DNA of 64,000 nt from assembly GCA_036511675.1 (NCBI GenBank), contig DATCBU010000116.1, positions 1 through 64,000 on the forward strand, read 5' to 3'. The DNA is from Chersky-840 sp036511675. GTDB lineage: Bacteria; Actinomycetota; Acidimicrobiia; Acidimicrobiales; UBA8190. Within the stretch, counting starts at the first letter, position 1; each line of letters opens with the position of its first letter. The notes under the pieces were generated by a model. The model worked only from the letters and a program-made list of their open reading frames with translations. It had not been told where the DNA came from and did not search any database. Positions 52,158 through 59,848 of the stretch are shown piece by piece. The position numbers were made by a program, and so were the translations under genes.

Positions 52158-53096
52158 ATGTCCCAACGCAGCCGGAACCTTCCCCGCCGATCCTGCTTCT
52201 CCACCCCGGGCTCCAACGAGCGCTTCCTCGAGAAAGCGCCGACGGTGGCGGCCGACATGTCGTTCCTCGATCTCGAGGACTCCGTTGCCCCCCTCGAAAA
52301 GGACTCGGCCCGGGCCAAGGTGGTCGAGGCCATCCGCAAGCAACCCTGGGACGACCGGGTCCTGTGTGTCCGCATCAATGCCTGGGACACGGAGTGGACC
52401 TACGGCGACGTCATCGAGGTGGTCGGCAATGCCGGCGAGCGCCTCGACGAGGTCATGCTCCCCAAGGTGCAGTCAGCGGCCGAGGTCGTGGCGCTCGACC
52501 TGCTGTTGACCCAGGTGGAGAAAAGAAGCGGCCTCCCTGTCGGCCACATCGGCATCGAGGCCCAGATCGAGACGACGCGGGGGCTCATCAACGTCGACGA
52601 GATCTGTGCCGCGTCCCCTCGCCTCGAGACCATCATCTTCGGGCCGGCCGACTTCGCCGCCTCCATGGAGATGCCGGTACTGACCGGCGGGGTGCAGATC
52701 CCGGAGTATCCCGGTGACCACTTCCACTACGTATTCAGCCGGATCCTCATGGCGGGTCGGGCCAACGGACTGCAGGTCATCGACGGCCCCTACCTGCGAG
52801 TGAAGGACATGGACGGGTTGCGGGACTTCGCCCAGCGCACCCGCGTCCTCGGGTACGACGGCAAATGGGCGCTCACACCTGATCAGGTAGCTGTGCTGAA
52901 CGCGTTGTACTCACCCACCCAGGAGCAGTTCGACCACGCCTGGGACATCCTCGACGCCTATCAGAAGGCGACCGAGGACGACCGCAAGGGAGCGGTCATG
53001 TTCGGGGACGAGATGATCGACGAGGCGAGCCGCAAGATGGCCACCAAATTCGTCTTCCGCGGCGAGCGCGCCGGGCTGCGCCGCTCCCCGAATTAG
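52158..53096 (+). CDS. HpcH/HpaI (CitE-like) lyase, probable malyl-CoA / beta-methylmalyl-CoA lyase
   Basis: A 312-residue TIM-barrel lyase. Motifs are RRSCFSTPGSNERFLEKA, FLDLEDSVAPLEKDSARAKV (CoA and Mg region, about 36-55), LCVRINAWDTEWTYGDV, DEVMLPKVQSAAEV, IEAQIETTRGLINVDEI (metal Glu) and IIFGPADFAASMEM, then LGYDGKWALTPDQVAVLNAL. The set closely follows Mcl1-type enzymes, which cleave beta-methylmalyl-CoA into glyoxylate and propionyl-CoA in the ethylmalonyl-CoA pathway. The convergent neighbour is an Mcd-like dehydrogenase, which supports this. Other CitE-family activities cannot be excluded. Confidence 0.85.
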   Translation: MSQRSRNLPRRSCFSTPGSNERFLEKAPTVAADMSFLDLEDSVAPLEKDSARAKVVEAIRKQPWDDRVLCVRINAWDTEWTYGDVIEVVGNAGERLDEVMLPKVQSAAEVVALDLLLTQVEKRSGLPVGHIGIEAQIETTRGLINVDEICAASPRLETIIFGPADFAASMEMPVLTGGVQIPEYPGDHFHYVFSRILMAGRANGLQVIDGPYLRVKDMDGLRDFAQRTRVLGYDGKWALTPDQVAVLNALYSPTQEQFDHAWDILDAYQKATEDDRKGAVMFGDEMIDEASRKMATKFVFRGERAGLRRSPN

Positions 53097-53125
53097 GCCG
53101 CTCCCCCAGTGAGGCAGAGCCGGAA

Positions 53126-54760
53126 CTAGGCGGCCCCGGCCTGCTCCACGAGCCGGCGGGCGACCACCTTGAGCGCCAGGGTCTCGTCGGCGCCCTCGAA
53201 GATCGAGAGCACCCGGGCGTCGACGAAGTATCGGCTCACCGGGAATTCCTCGGCGTAGCCCATCCCGCCGTGGATCTGCATGGCCTCGCGCGTGACCCAC
53301 TCCGCGGCGCGACACACGTAGGCCTTGAGCATCGACGCCTCGAGCGTCCCTTCGCCTTGCGCCATCAGCCGGGCCACCTGGTACGAGAACTGCCGTGCCA
53401 CCTGGATGAGGACCGCCATGCGCGTGAGCTTGACCCGGGTGAGCTGGTAGTCGCCGATCGAGTGGCCGAAGACGACGCGGTTGGCGGCGTACTCCGAGGC
53501 CGCCTCGTAGGCGGCCTGCATCACCCCCACGGCGCGCGCCGCGGTCTGGAGACGGCCGTTCTCGAAGCCGGCCATCTGGAAGTAGAAACCCCGGCCCACA
53601 CCGTCTTCGCCACCGACGAGGTTGGCGGCGGGGACGAACCAGTTCTCGAAGGCGATCTCGTAGGAGTGCATGCCCCGGTACCCGAGGGTGTCGATGGGCC
53701 GGCCCTCCATGCGGCCGGGCGGGTCGCGGCGACCTTCGGGCCCCGGGTCCTGAGTGAAGAGAAAGCCACCGCCCTCTCCCCGGGCCTTCTCGACGACGAA
53801 CAGCGACAGGCCCCGATGGGCCCGGGCGCGGTCGGGGTCGGTCCGGGCTAGGAGCATGAGCACGTCGGCCCGGGCTGCGAAGGTGCACCACGTCTTGACG
53901 CCGTTGATCAACCAACCACCGGTGGTCCGCGTGGCGGCGGTGACGATGGCGGCCACGTCGGAGCCGAAGTCGGGCTCGGTCACCGCCACGGCGTTCATCA
54001 CCTCTCCAGACGCCAACCTGGGCAGCCAGGTCTGTTTCTGCTCGTCGGTCCCCCCGGCCACCAGGGCGCGGCTCAGGATCTCGGGCCGTGTGATCAGCGA
54101 GCCGCCGGCGCCGAGCGAGCCCCACGACAATTCCTCGGTGGCCACCACCATGCCCAGGTAGTCACTGGCACCCCCCGTGGCGAACCCGCCGTACTCCTCG
54201 GGGATCGACAGGCCCAGGGCACCCATCTCGGCCAGGCCCGAGATGATCTCCTCGGGGATGTCGGCGTTGGCCCGGTGGATGTGCTCGGCGCGCGGCCGGA
54301 TCTGTTCCGACGCGAACCGGTGGAACGTGTCGCGCACCAGCGCGAAGTCCGAGTCGAGATGGCGGTCTCCCTCCGTCCCGGCCCGCGAGGCGAGATAGGC
54401 GGGATTCCTGAACGTGGTGACGAAGGGACGTGGGTCGTCGAGCCAGTCCGGTGTGGTCCCGAAGGTGTCCTCGCGGCCCACGGTGCGCGCCGCGAGGTCG
54501 GCGAGGGCATCGGCGACGAAGATGCAGGCGATATGCGCCTCGTCGGTGCCGGTGGTGCCGTACTCGAGAGCAGCCTCTGCCGCCCGCACTCCGGCGGCGA
54601 CGTGGGCGAGGTCGTACGCCATCACCTGGTCTGCGTCGGGGCCGCCCACCGCGGCGAGCTGTCGCGCCGCCCCCGACACCACCGACGAGGCCACTCCCAC
54701 CGCCGCCGCGGCCGCCTCGAGGTCCGGCACCGGGGAACCGGTGGCGGGGCTCGGGCTCAT
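53126..54760 (-). CDS. Acyl-CoA dehydrogenase with N-terminal extension, probable methylsuccinyl-CoA dehydrogenase
   Basis: A 544-residue flavoenzyme, about 150 residues longer than a plain acyl-CoA dehydrogenase. The extra N-terminal helical domain (ALEYGTTGTDEAHIACIFVA) matches the layout of methylsuccinyl-CoA dehydrogenase (Mcd). The core has IPEEIISGLAEMGALGLSIP, VAVTEPDFGSDVAAIVTAA (flavin contact), INGVKTWCTFAARADVLML, LGYRGMHSYEIAFENWFVP and the C-terminal AMQIHGGMGYAEEFPVSRYF with its HGG. Mcd turns methylsuccinyl-CoA into mesaconyl-CoA. It is translationally coupled (ATGA) behind a methyltransferase gene and faces the Mcl-like gene. Confidence 0.87.
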   Translation of the reverse strand: MSPSPATGSPVPDLEAAAAAVGVASSVVSGAARQLAAVGGPDADQVMAYDLAHVAAGVRAAEAALEYGTTGTDEAHIACIFVADALADLAARTVGREDTFGTTPDWLDDPRPFVTTFRNPAYLASRAGTEGDRHLDSDFALVRDTFHRFASEQIRPRAEHIHRANADIPEEIISGLAEMGALGLSIPEEYGGFATGGASDYLGMVVATEELSWGSLGAGGSLITRPEILSRALVAGGTDEQKQTWLPRLASGEVMNAVAVTEPDFGSDVAAIVTAATRTTGGWLINGVKTWCTFAARADVLMLLARTDPDRARAHRGLSLFVVEKARGEGGGFLFTQDPGPEGRRDPPGRMEGRPIDTLGYRGMHSYEIAFENWFVPAANLVGGEDGVGRGFYFQMAGFENGRLQTAARAVGVMQAAYEAASEYAANRVVFGHSIGDYQLTRVKLTRMAVLIQVARQFSYQVARLMAQGEGTLEASMLKAYVCRAAEWVTREAMQIHGGMGYAEEFPVSRYFVDARVLSIFEGADETLALKVVARRLVEQAGAA

Positions 54761-55416
54761 CGGTCACCTCCGGGGTGCTCCGGGACGCGGCCGAGCACGG
54801 TCACCAGCGGTGGGAGCACGACGGGATCGTCGCCGGGGTCGACCTCGGTCAGCGAGCCCAGGTAGTCGGTCACGGGTCCGGGGCCCACCCCGGCCGGAGC
54901 CTCGGCCCAGGCGTCGACGATGTCGAGGCCCGCGTCCCGCACCAGCGCCGGGAGCAGCGCCCCGATGTCGGGATGAGGGGCGCTCGGCATGGATAGCGCC
55001 ACGCCGCCCACTCGACCCGCCGAGGTGATGGGCTCCTGGGCCACCACCCACCCGCCGGGTCGCACCGACTGGCGCATGCGGCGCAACACCACCGAGGGGT
55101 CGACGACGTGCATGAGGAGGAACCGGCAGAAGGCCAGATCGACGGCTTCGGGCAGGAGGAGGTCCTCGCCGGCCTGGGTCACGGCCAGGACTTGGCTGAA
55201 GGCCGCCGCCGCCGACGCCACGTCGTCGCGGGCGCGCGGATCGCTGTCGACGGCGTAGACGCGTCCTTCGTGCCCCACGATCTCGGCCAGCGCCACCGAC
55301 ACGTCCCCGCCGCCGGCGCCCACGTCGACGCAGCGCCACCCGGGCGCGACGGCGAGGCGCTCGAGTGCGGTGGCCAGAGGGCGCCGATACACGTCGTCGC
55401 GCAGGGCGTTCGGCAC
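54757..55416 (-). CDS. SAM-dependent methyltransferase, class I
   Basis: A 219-residue protein with SAM motif I as RCVDVGAGGGDVSVALAEIV (about 30-49), VYAVDSDPRARDDVASA, then LLLPEAVDLAFCRFLLMHVVDP and MRQSVRPGGWVVAQEP. The UbiE/Methyltransf_25-like pattern does not reveal the substrate. Its stop overlaps the start of the dehydrogenase gene (ATGA). GTG 55416 lies 8 bases after TAGCGT on its strand, close to the divergent box of the next gene; longer upstream frames would cross that gene. Confidence 0.82.
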   Translation of the reverse strand: MPNALRDDVYRRPLATALERLAVAPGWRCVDVGAGGGDVSVALAEIVGHEGRVYAVDSDPRARDDVASAAAAFSQVLAVTQAGEDLLLPEAVDLAFCRFLLMHVVDPSVVLRRMRQSVRPGGWVVAQEPITSAGRVGGVALSMPSAPHPDIGALLPALVRDAGLDIVDAWAEAPAGVGPGPVTDYLGSLTEVDPGDDPVVLPPLVTVLGRVPEHPGGDR

Positions 55417-55424
55417 GGGCCAAG

Positions 55425-55443
55425 ACGCTACTGGCTGTAGCCT
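55425..55443. promoter_or_regulatory. Two divergent -10 boxes within 19 bases
   Basis: TAGCGT (leftward strand, 55430-55425) faces TAGCCT (rightward strand, 55438-55443). They would start the methyltransferase/dehydrogenase and the small-protein/MaoC/mutY transcripts. Two polymerases could hardly bind at once, so the two operons may compete. Confidence 0.45.
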
Positions 55444-55450
55444 GCCGAGC

Positions 55451-55879
55451 GTGAAGGTCACGATGCTCTTGTGTGATGCAGCACAGGTAGCCGACGGGAA
55501 GCTCTTCGTCCTGGGTGGCGGCTGGTCCTTGACGGGACCCGACCCCATGCCCTCGGGCATCGCGCTGAAGATCGACGTGGGCTGGCACGAGGCCGACCAG
55601 GTGCACCACTGGGAGCTCTACCTGGAGGACGCCGACGGCCGTCCGGTCATGGTGGACACCCCCGACGGGACCCACCCCGTCGAGGTGCGTGGCGAATTCA
55701 ACGTCGTGCGCCCCACCACGGTTCCGCTCGGCACGCCCATCGACGTGGCCCTGGCCGTGAACCTGGGCCCGCTCCCGCTCGAGCCCGGGAACCGCTACAC
55801 CTGGCGCCTCTCCATCGGCGGCGAGTCCGAGGCGGACTGGGCCCTCGGGTTCACGACGCGTCCGCGGGCGGTGTCATGA
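55451..55879 (+). CDS. Small conserved beta-rich protein (DUF6941-like)
   Basis: A 142-residue cytosolic protein opening VTMLLCDAAQVADGKLFVLG and GGWSLTGPDP, a start shared with a family of uncharacterised actinobacterial proteins (DUF6941, recalled, not searched). The rest alternates strands (HHWELYLEDADGRPVMV, YTWRLSIGGESEADW) like a C2-type beta sandwich. GTG 55451 lies 7 bases after TAGCCT. Its stop overlaps the MaoC start (ATGA). Function unknown. Confidence 0.72.
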   Translation: MKVTMLLCDAAQVADGKLFVLGGGWSLTGPDPMPSGIALKIDVGWHEADQVHHWELYLEDADGRPVMVDTPDGTHPVEVRGEFNVVRPTTVPLGTPIDVALAVNLGPLPLEPGNRYTWRLSIGGESEADWALGFTTRPRAVS

Positions 55880-56388
55880 CCAGCTACGACCGACCCTTCG
55901 GACGCTACCTCGAGGATTTCGAGCCGGGTGACGTCTACCGGCACTGGCCAGGGAAGACGGTCACCGAATACGACGATCATCTGTTCTGCCTGATCACCAT
56001 GAACCACCACCCCCTGCACATCAACGAGTGGTTCGCCGAGCACGAGACGGTGCACGGGAAGAACGTGGTCGTCGGCAACCTCGTCTACTCGCTCGTGCTC
56101 GGGATGAGCGTGCCCGACGTGAGTGGCTCGTGTATCGCCAACCTCGAGGTCGAGTCACTCGTGCACCGCAACCCGACCTTCCACGGCGACACCATCTATG
56201 CCGAGACCCGCGTCATCGACAAGGTGGAATCGTCGTCGAAGCCTGACCGCGGCATCGTGACGGTGGAGTCGAAAGGCTTCAACCAGCGTGGCCAGGAAGT
56301 GTGCTTCTTCCGCCGCAAGCTGATGGTGTGGAAACGCGAGTCCGCACCCGTGCGCCGCCGTCCCTACGGGGACGACGTCTGGGATTGA
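55876..56388 (+). CDS. MaoC family hydratase, possible mesaconyl-CoA hydratase
   Basis: A 170-residue hot-dog protein: RYLEDFEPGDVYRHWPGKTV, then the hydratase site DDHLFCLITMNHHPLHINEW (about 35-54; Asp and His), VVGNLVYSLVLGMSVPDVSG, and HRNPTFHGDTIYAETRVIDK. The R-hydratase-like motif and the company of Mcl- and Mcd-like genes suggest that it hydrates mesaconyl-CoA to beta-methylmalyl-CoA. The well-studied proteobacterial enzyme is about twice as long (two hot-dog units), so the assignment is tentative. ATGA coupling upstream and TTGA coupling to mutY. Confidence 0.83.
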   Translation: MTSYDRPFGRYLEDFEPGDVYRHWPGKTVTEYDDHLFCLITMNHHPLHINEWFAEHETVHGKNVVVGNLVYSLVLGMSVPDVSGSCIANLEVESLVHRNPTFHGDTIYAETRVIDKVESSSKPDRGIVTVESKGFNQRGQEVCFFRRKLMVWKRESAPVRRRPYGDDVWD

Positions 56389-57266
56389 CCGCTGCACCCG
56401 GCGGGTCGGCCCTGGGCCGCCTGCGCCGCGCCGTGCTCGGTGTCGCCACCGCCGGGCTCCGCCCGTTCCCGTGGCGCCACACCCGTGATCCCTGGGCCGT
56501 GCTCGTGAGCGAGGTGATGCTCCAGCAGACCCAGGCCCAGCGCGTGGTGGCCCCCTATGTCGGCTTCCTGGCGCGGTTCCCCACCCCTGGAGCGTGTGCC
56601 CCGGCCGGTCTGGGCGCCGTGCTCGAAGCGTGGGCGGGCCTGGGCTACAACCGTCGGGCTCGATCCCTGCACCAGGCGGCCGGCGTCATCGTGGACCGGC
56701 ACGGGGGAATCGTCCCCGCTGCACTCGAGGACCTGCGACGGTTGCCGGGCATCGGGGCGTACACCTCGAGAGCGGTGCGCGTTTTCGCCTTCGAGCGCCA
56801 TGAGGCCGTGGTGGACGTCAACGTGGCGCGCGTCCTGGCCCGTGCCGTGGCCGGGACACCACTGTCCCCGGGAGCCGCCCAGTCCCTGGCGGACGAGCTC
56901 GTCCCGCCCGGCCGGGCGTGGGAGTGGAACCAGGCGCTCTTGGAGATCGGCGCCGTGCACTGCCGCAGCCGCACCCCGGCGTGCGACCGGTGCCCGCTGC
57001 GGCGCTGTTGTGTCTGGTCCAACGCCGCCACCGCGACGCCTGACCCGGCGCCGGCCTCGTCCCGCCAGACCCGATTCGAAGGTTCGGACCGCCAGGGCCG
57101 GGGACGCCTGGTCGACGCGTTGCGCTCGGGCCCGGTTCCCCCGGGCGCGCTCCGGGGCGCGTGCGGATGGCCCCAGGACCCGGCACGGGCCCGGCGCGTA
57201 GCGGACGGGCTCGTCGCCGACGGACTGGCGCGCCGTACCCGAGGGAACGTCCTGGTTCTCCCCTGA
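56385..57266 (+). CDS. mutY: A/G-specific adenine glycosylase
   Basis: Removes adenine mispaired with 8-oxoguanine. The 293-residue protein has the HhH-GPD fold: RPFPWRHTRDPWAVLVSEVM with the catalytic Glu (about 37), LQQTQAQRVVAPYVGFLARF, the helix-hairpin-helix LRRLPGIGAYTSRAVRVFAF and the catalytic Asp in AVVDVNVARVLARAV (about 138). The 4Fe-4S ligands occur as C-x6-C-x2-C-x5-C in HCRSRTPACDRCPLRRCC. The C-terminal NUDIX-like domain is replaced by a short winged-helix-like tail, as in several actinobacteria. TTG 56385 overlaps the MaoC stop. Confidence 0.91.
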   Translation: MTAAPGGSALGRLRRAVLGVATAGLRPFPWRHTRDPWAVLVSEVMLQQTQAQRVVAPYVGFLARFPTPGACAPAGLGAVLEAWAGLGYNRRARSLHQAAGVIVDRHGGIVPAALEDLRRLPGIGAYTSRAVRVFAFERHEAVVDVNVARVLARAVAGTPLSPGAAQSLADELVPPGRAWEWNQALLEIGAVHCRSRTPACDRCPLRRCCVWSNAATATPDPAPASSRQTRFEGSDRQGRGRLVDALRSGPVPPGALRGACGWPQDPARARRVADGLVADGLARRTRGNVLVLP

Positions 57267-57294
57267 CCCCGGTGGTGTTCGAGAGCTGACGTCC

Positions 57295-58164
57295 TCAGGC
57301 GTCGAGAAACCCCAGGACGTGTGACCGGATCGCCTCGGGTTGCTCGAGATGGAGGAAGTGTCCGGCTCCTTCGACGACGACGTGGTGCGAGCCCTCGGAC
57401 AACGTCGCACGCACGTCACCGATGGCATCGAGACCCAGGGCCCCGTCGTCGGCACCGTGCAGGTACAGGGTGGGCTGGCCCGGTGAGGATGCGCACGCCT
57501 CTTGCGCCGCGTCGTAGACCGGGCTTTGCGCGGCCGGGTCGAACAAGGCCCGGTAGTACCCGATGGCGGCGGAGAGGTTGGCGGGGTCGCCGAGCGACTC
57601 CTTCACCTTGGACAGGTCCGACGAGGCCTCATAGCCGGGCGACCAGTCCGCCCACAGGCCGTCGAGGAATTGGAGACCGTCGGCGCTTACCGCCATCTCG
57701 GCGATGGGGGTCTGGAACAAGAAGATGTAGAAGCTGCGCTTCATCTGCGCGTAGGTGAAGAACGACGACGCCGACGCGGCCAGAGGCGGGACGCTCATGG
57801 CCACGATGCGCCGCCACCGGTCGGGATGCAACGTGGCTGCCCCGTAGCTGGCGTAGGCCCCCCAGTCGTGGCCCACGAGCACGGCTCGGCCGTCGCCGCC
57901 CAGGGCGTCGTGCAGCCCCGACGCGTCGACGGCCAGGGCGCCCACCTGGTAGATCCCGTCGCCCGGGATGGCCGTGGGCGCGTATCCCCGCATCCACGGC
58001 GCCACGGCGTGATACCCGGCCTCGGCCAGGGCCGGTACCAGGTGGCGCCAGGTGTGAGCGGTGTCGGGGAATCCGTGCAGACACAGCGCCAAGGGCCCCT
58101 GGGGCGACCCCGACTCAAGGTAGGAGAACTCGATGCCGTTGACACTTACCGTCCTCTGTTGCAT
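57295..58164 (-). CDS. Alpha/beta hydrolase, epoxide hydrolase-like
   Basis: A 289-residue hydrolase: LCLHGFPDTAHTWRHLVPAL with the HGFP oxyanion motif, AVLVGHDWGAYASYGAATLH with an Asp nucleophile (GHDWG, about residues 97-101), TLYLHGADDGALGLDAIG and VVEGAGHFLHLEQPEAI with the catalytic His. The Asp nucleophile points to epoxide hydrolase or haloalkane dehalogenase chemistry rather than an esterase. ATG 58164 lies 6 bases after TACCCT on its strand. Divergent from the MBL-fold gene. Confidence 0.9.
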   Translation of the reverse strand: MQQRTVSVNGIEFSYLESGSPQGPLALCLHGFPDTAHTWRHLVPALAEAGYHAVAPWMRGYAPTAIPGDGIYQVGALAVDASGLHDALGGDGRAVLVGHDWGAYASYGAATLHPDRWRRIVAMSVPPLAASASSFFTYAQMKRSFYIFLFQTPIAEMAVSADGLQFLDGLWADWSPGYEASSDLSKVKESLGDPANLSAAIGYYRALFDPAAQSPVYDAAQEACASSPGQPTLYLHGADDGALGLDAIGDVRATLSEGSHHVVVEGAGHFLHLEQPEAIRSHVLGFLDA

Positions 58165-58170
58165 TGACGC

Positions 58171-58176
58171 AGGGTA
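58171..58176 (-). promoter_or_regulatory. Leaderless-type -10 box of the alpha/beta hydrolase gene
   Basis: TACCCT on the leftward strand ends 6 bases before ATG 58164. Confidence 0.45.
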
Positions 58177-58283
58177 GTGTCGCCTCCAACAGGGCCCTCC
58201 TCGGTTCCCGGCTACCCGGTCGCACCGGCCGCCGGGTTCTCCAGGTGCTGTCGGAGGGAGAGCGAGGGGGAGGGGGTCGTCCG

Positions 58284-59135
58284 CTGCGAGTCACATTCTT
58301 CGGCGTGAGGGGTTCTTGCCCGTGCTCGGGCCAGCAGTACATGCGCTACGGCGGCAACACGGCCTGTGTGGCCGTCGAGATCGGTGACGAGCCGCCCATC
58401 GTCCTCGACCTGGGAACCGGCCTGCGTCCCCTCGGCCATGCACTGGAGGAGCGCTACGGCCTCGGGAATCCCGTCGAGGTCACCGCATTCCTCTCGCACC
58501 TGCACTGGGACCACATCATCGGCCTTCCGTTCTGCACGCCCCTGCTGCGCGAAGGGGGGAGGATGGACGTGTACGGGCCGCCCCAGGACGACGGTCCCCT
58601 CCACGACATCATCGACCGGGTGGTCAAGCCGCCGTTCTTCCCGGTGCAGGTGAAAGAGCTCCAGGGCAAGATCGAATTCTACGAGGTGACCGACGACGTC
58701 GTCGCCGTGGGATCGGCGAAGGTGCTCGTCCGGAAGGTTCCGCATGTGGGGACGACACTCGGATTCCGTATCGAGGCCGGCGGCCGCGCCCTGGCCTTCG
58801 TGAGCGATCACCAGGCTCCCGAGGACCGAGCCGTGGTCGACCCGGCCGTGCTCGAACTGTGCGACCGCGCCGACCTGGTCATCCACGACGCCCAGTACAC
58901 CGAGGAGGAGTACCGGGCCAAGGCCACCTGGGGACATTCCACGGTCAGCTATGCGACGCACGTGGCGGCCGAGGCCGGGGCCCGCCGACTGGCGCTGTTC
59001 CACCACGATCCCCGGCACACCGACGACGACATCGACCGGATGTTGGCCGAGGCCCAGGCCACCGGCGATGCCGCCCGTCTCGACGCCGTACTGGCCGCCA
59101 GGGAAGGATTGGCGATCGACATCGGCGCCCCCTGA
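58284..59135 (+). CDS. MBL-fold metallohydrolase, probable CTG start
   Basis: A 283-residue metallo-beta-lactamase-fold protein: RVTFFGVRGSCPCSGQQYMR at the N-terminus, YGGNTACVAVEIG, the zinc motif LSHLHWDHIIGLPF (HxHxDH, about 72-85), FVSDHQAP with the bridging Asp and LALFHHDPRHTDDD with the final His. This is the group of ribonuclease-Z-like or phosphodiesterase-like hydrolases fused to sensors elsewhere. Homologues begin MRVTF or similar; here that position is CTG 58284, 8-9 bases after a strong G-rich Shine-Dalgarno (58265-58275). Upstream GTG 58245 and TTG 58164 lack such a signal and would add unconserved residues. Confidence 0.85.
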   Translation: MRVTFFGVRGSCPCSGQQYMRYGGNTACVAVEIGDEPPIVLDLGTGLRPLGHALEERYGLGNPVEVTAFLSHLHWDHIIGLPFCTPLLREGGRMDVYGPPQDDGPLHDIIDRVVKPPFFPVQVKELQGKIEFYEVTDDVVAVGSAKVLVRKVPHVGTTLGFRIEAGGRALAFVSDHQAPEDRAVVDPAVLELCDRADLVIHDAQYTEEEYRAKATWGHSTVSYATHVAAEAGARRLALFHHDPRHTDDDIDRMLAEAQATGDAARLDAVLAAREGLAIDIGAP

Positions 59136-59148
59136 CCTCCACGGCCAC

Positions 59149-59178
59149 GGCCGAGTCGAGGACGGCCGAGTCGAGGAC
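59149..59178. repeat. 15-bp tandem duplication
   Basis: GGCCGAGTCGAGGAC occurs twice head to tail in the gap between the MBL-fold and flavin reductase genes. Probably neutral. Confidence 0.8.
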
Positions 59179-59241
59179 GGCGTGTCGAGCACGACCGGGG
59201 CCGGGCGACGATGCCGGCTCCAGGGACGACGAAGGGACGAG

Positions 59242-59787
59242 ATGAGCGAGGGCACGGGCACCGGGTTCGAAGCCATCGGGGCCGAGGGGGACGGTCTCGA
59301 CGGCGCCGGTGCACCGACCTTCGATTCCGGCCGCTTTCGCGAGGTCCTGGGCCATTTCGCCACCGGCGTCACCGTCGTCACCGCCATGGAGGGCACCGAG
59401 CCCGTCGGGTTCACTTGTCAGGCCTTTACGTCGCTCTCCCTCGACCCGCCCATGGTGGCGCTTGCTCCCGGCAAGAGCTCGACGAGCTGGCCCCGCATCG
59501 CCGAGGCGGGCTCGTTCTGCGTGAACATCCTCGCCGACGACCAGGAGGCGCTGGGCCGGGACTTCGCCGTCTCCGGGGGCGACAAGTTCACCGGGGTGGG
59601 ATGGCGACCGGCCTCCAAGGGTGCCCCTGTGCTCGACGGCGTCCTGGCCTGGGTGGAGTGCGATCTCGAGTTGACCCACGACGCCGGCGACCACGAGCTG
59701 GTGGTGGGCAGGGTGCGGGACATGGGCGTGCGACGGGGGAGTCCCCTCGTGTACTACCGGGGGGGTTTCGGGCGCTTCGAGTCCTAG
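59242..59787 (+). CDS. Flavin reductase family protein (FMN-binding split barrel)
   Basis: A 181-residue protein. The FMN site reads FREVLGHFATGVTVVTAMEG and GFTCQAFTSLSLDPPMVALA (about 34-75), followed by GSFCVNILADDQEALGRDFA and CDLELTHDAGDHELVVGRVRD. This pattern is that of NAD(P)H:flavin reductases that feed two-component monooxygenases such as the LLM-type enzyme 1.1 kb downstream. ATG 59242 follows GAAGGGA. The first 25 residues are acidic and unconserved. Confidence 0.88.
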   Translation: MSEGTGTGFEAIGAEGDGLDGAGAPTFDSGRFREVLGHFATGVTVVTAMEGTEPVGFTCQAFTSLSLDPPMVALAPGKSSTSWPRIAEAGSFCVNILADDQEALGRDFAVSGGDKFTGVGWRPASKGAPVLDGVLAWVECDLELTHDAGDHELVVGRVRDMGVRRGSPLVYYRGGFGRFES

Positions 59788-59836
59788 CGGCCCGGGATTC
59801 CCCGGGGCAGCGTCGATGAGACCGGTGGACGGCGAT

Positions 59837-59842
59837 TAGCCT
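59837..59842 (+). promoter_or_regulatory. Leaderless-type -10 box of the rfbC-like gene
   Basis: TAGCCT ends 6 bases before ATG 59849; no Shine-Dalgarno. Confidence 0.5.
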
Positions 59843-59848
59843 CGCCGA

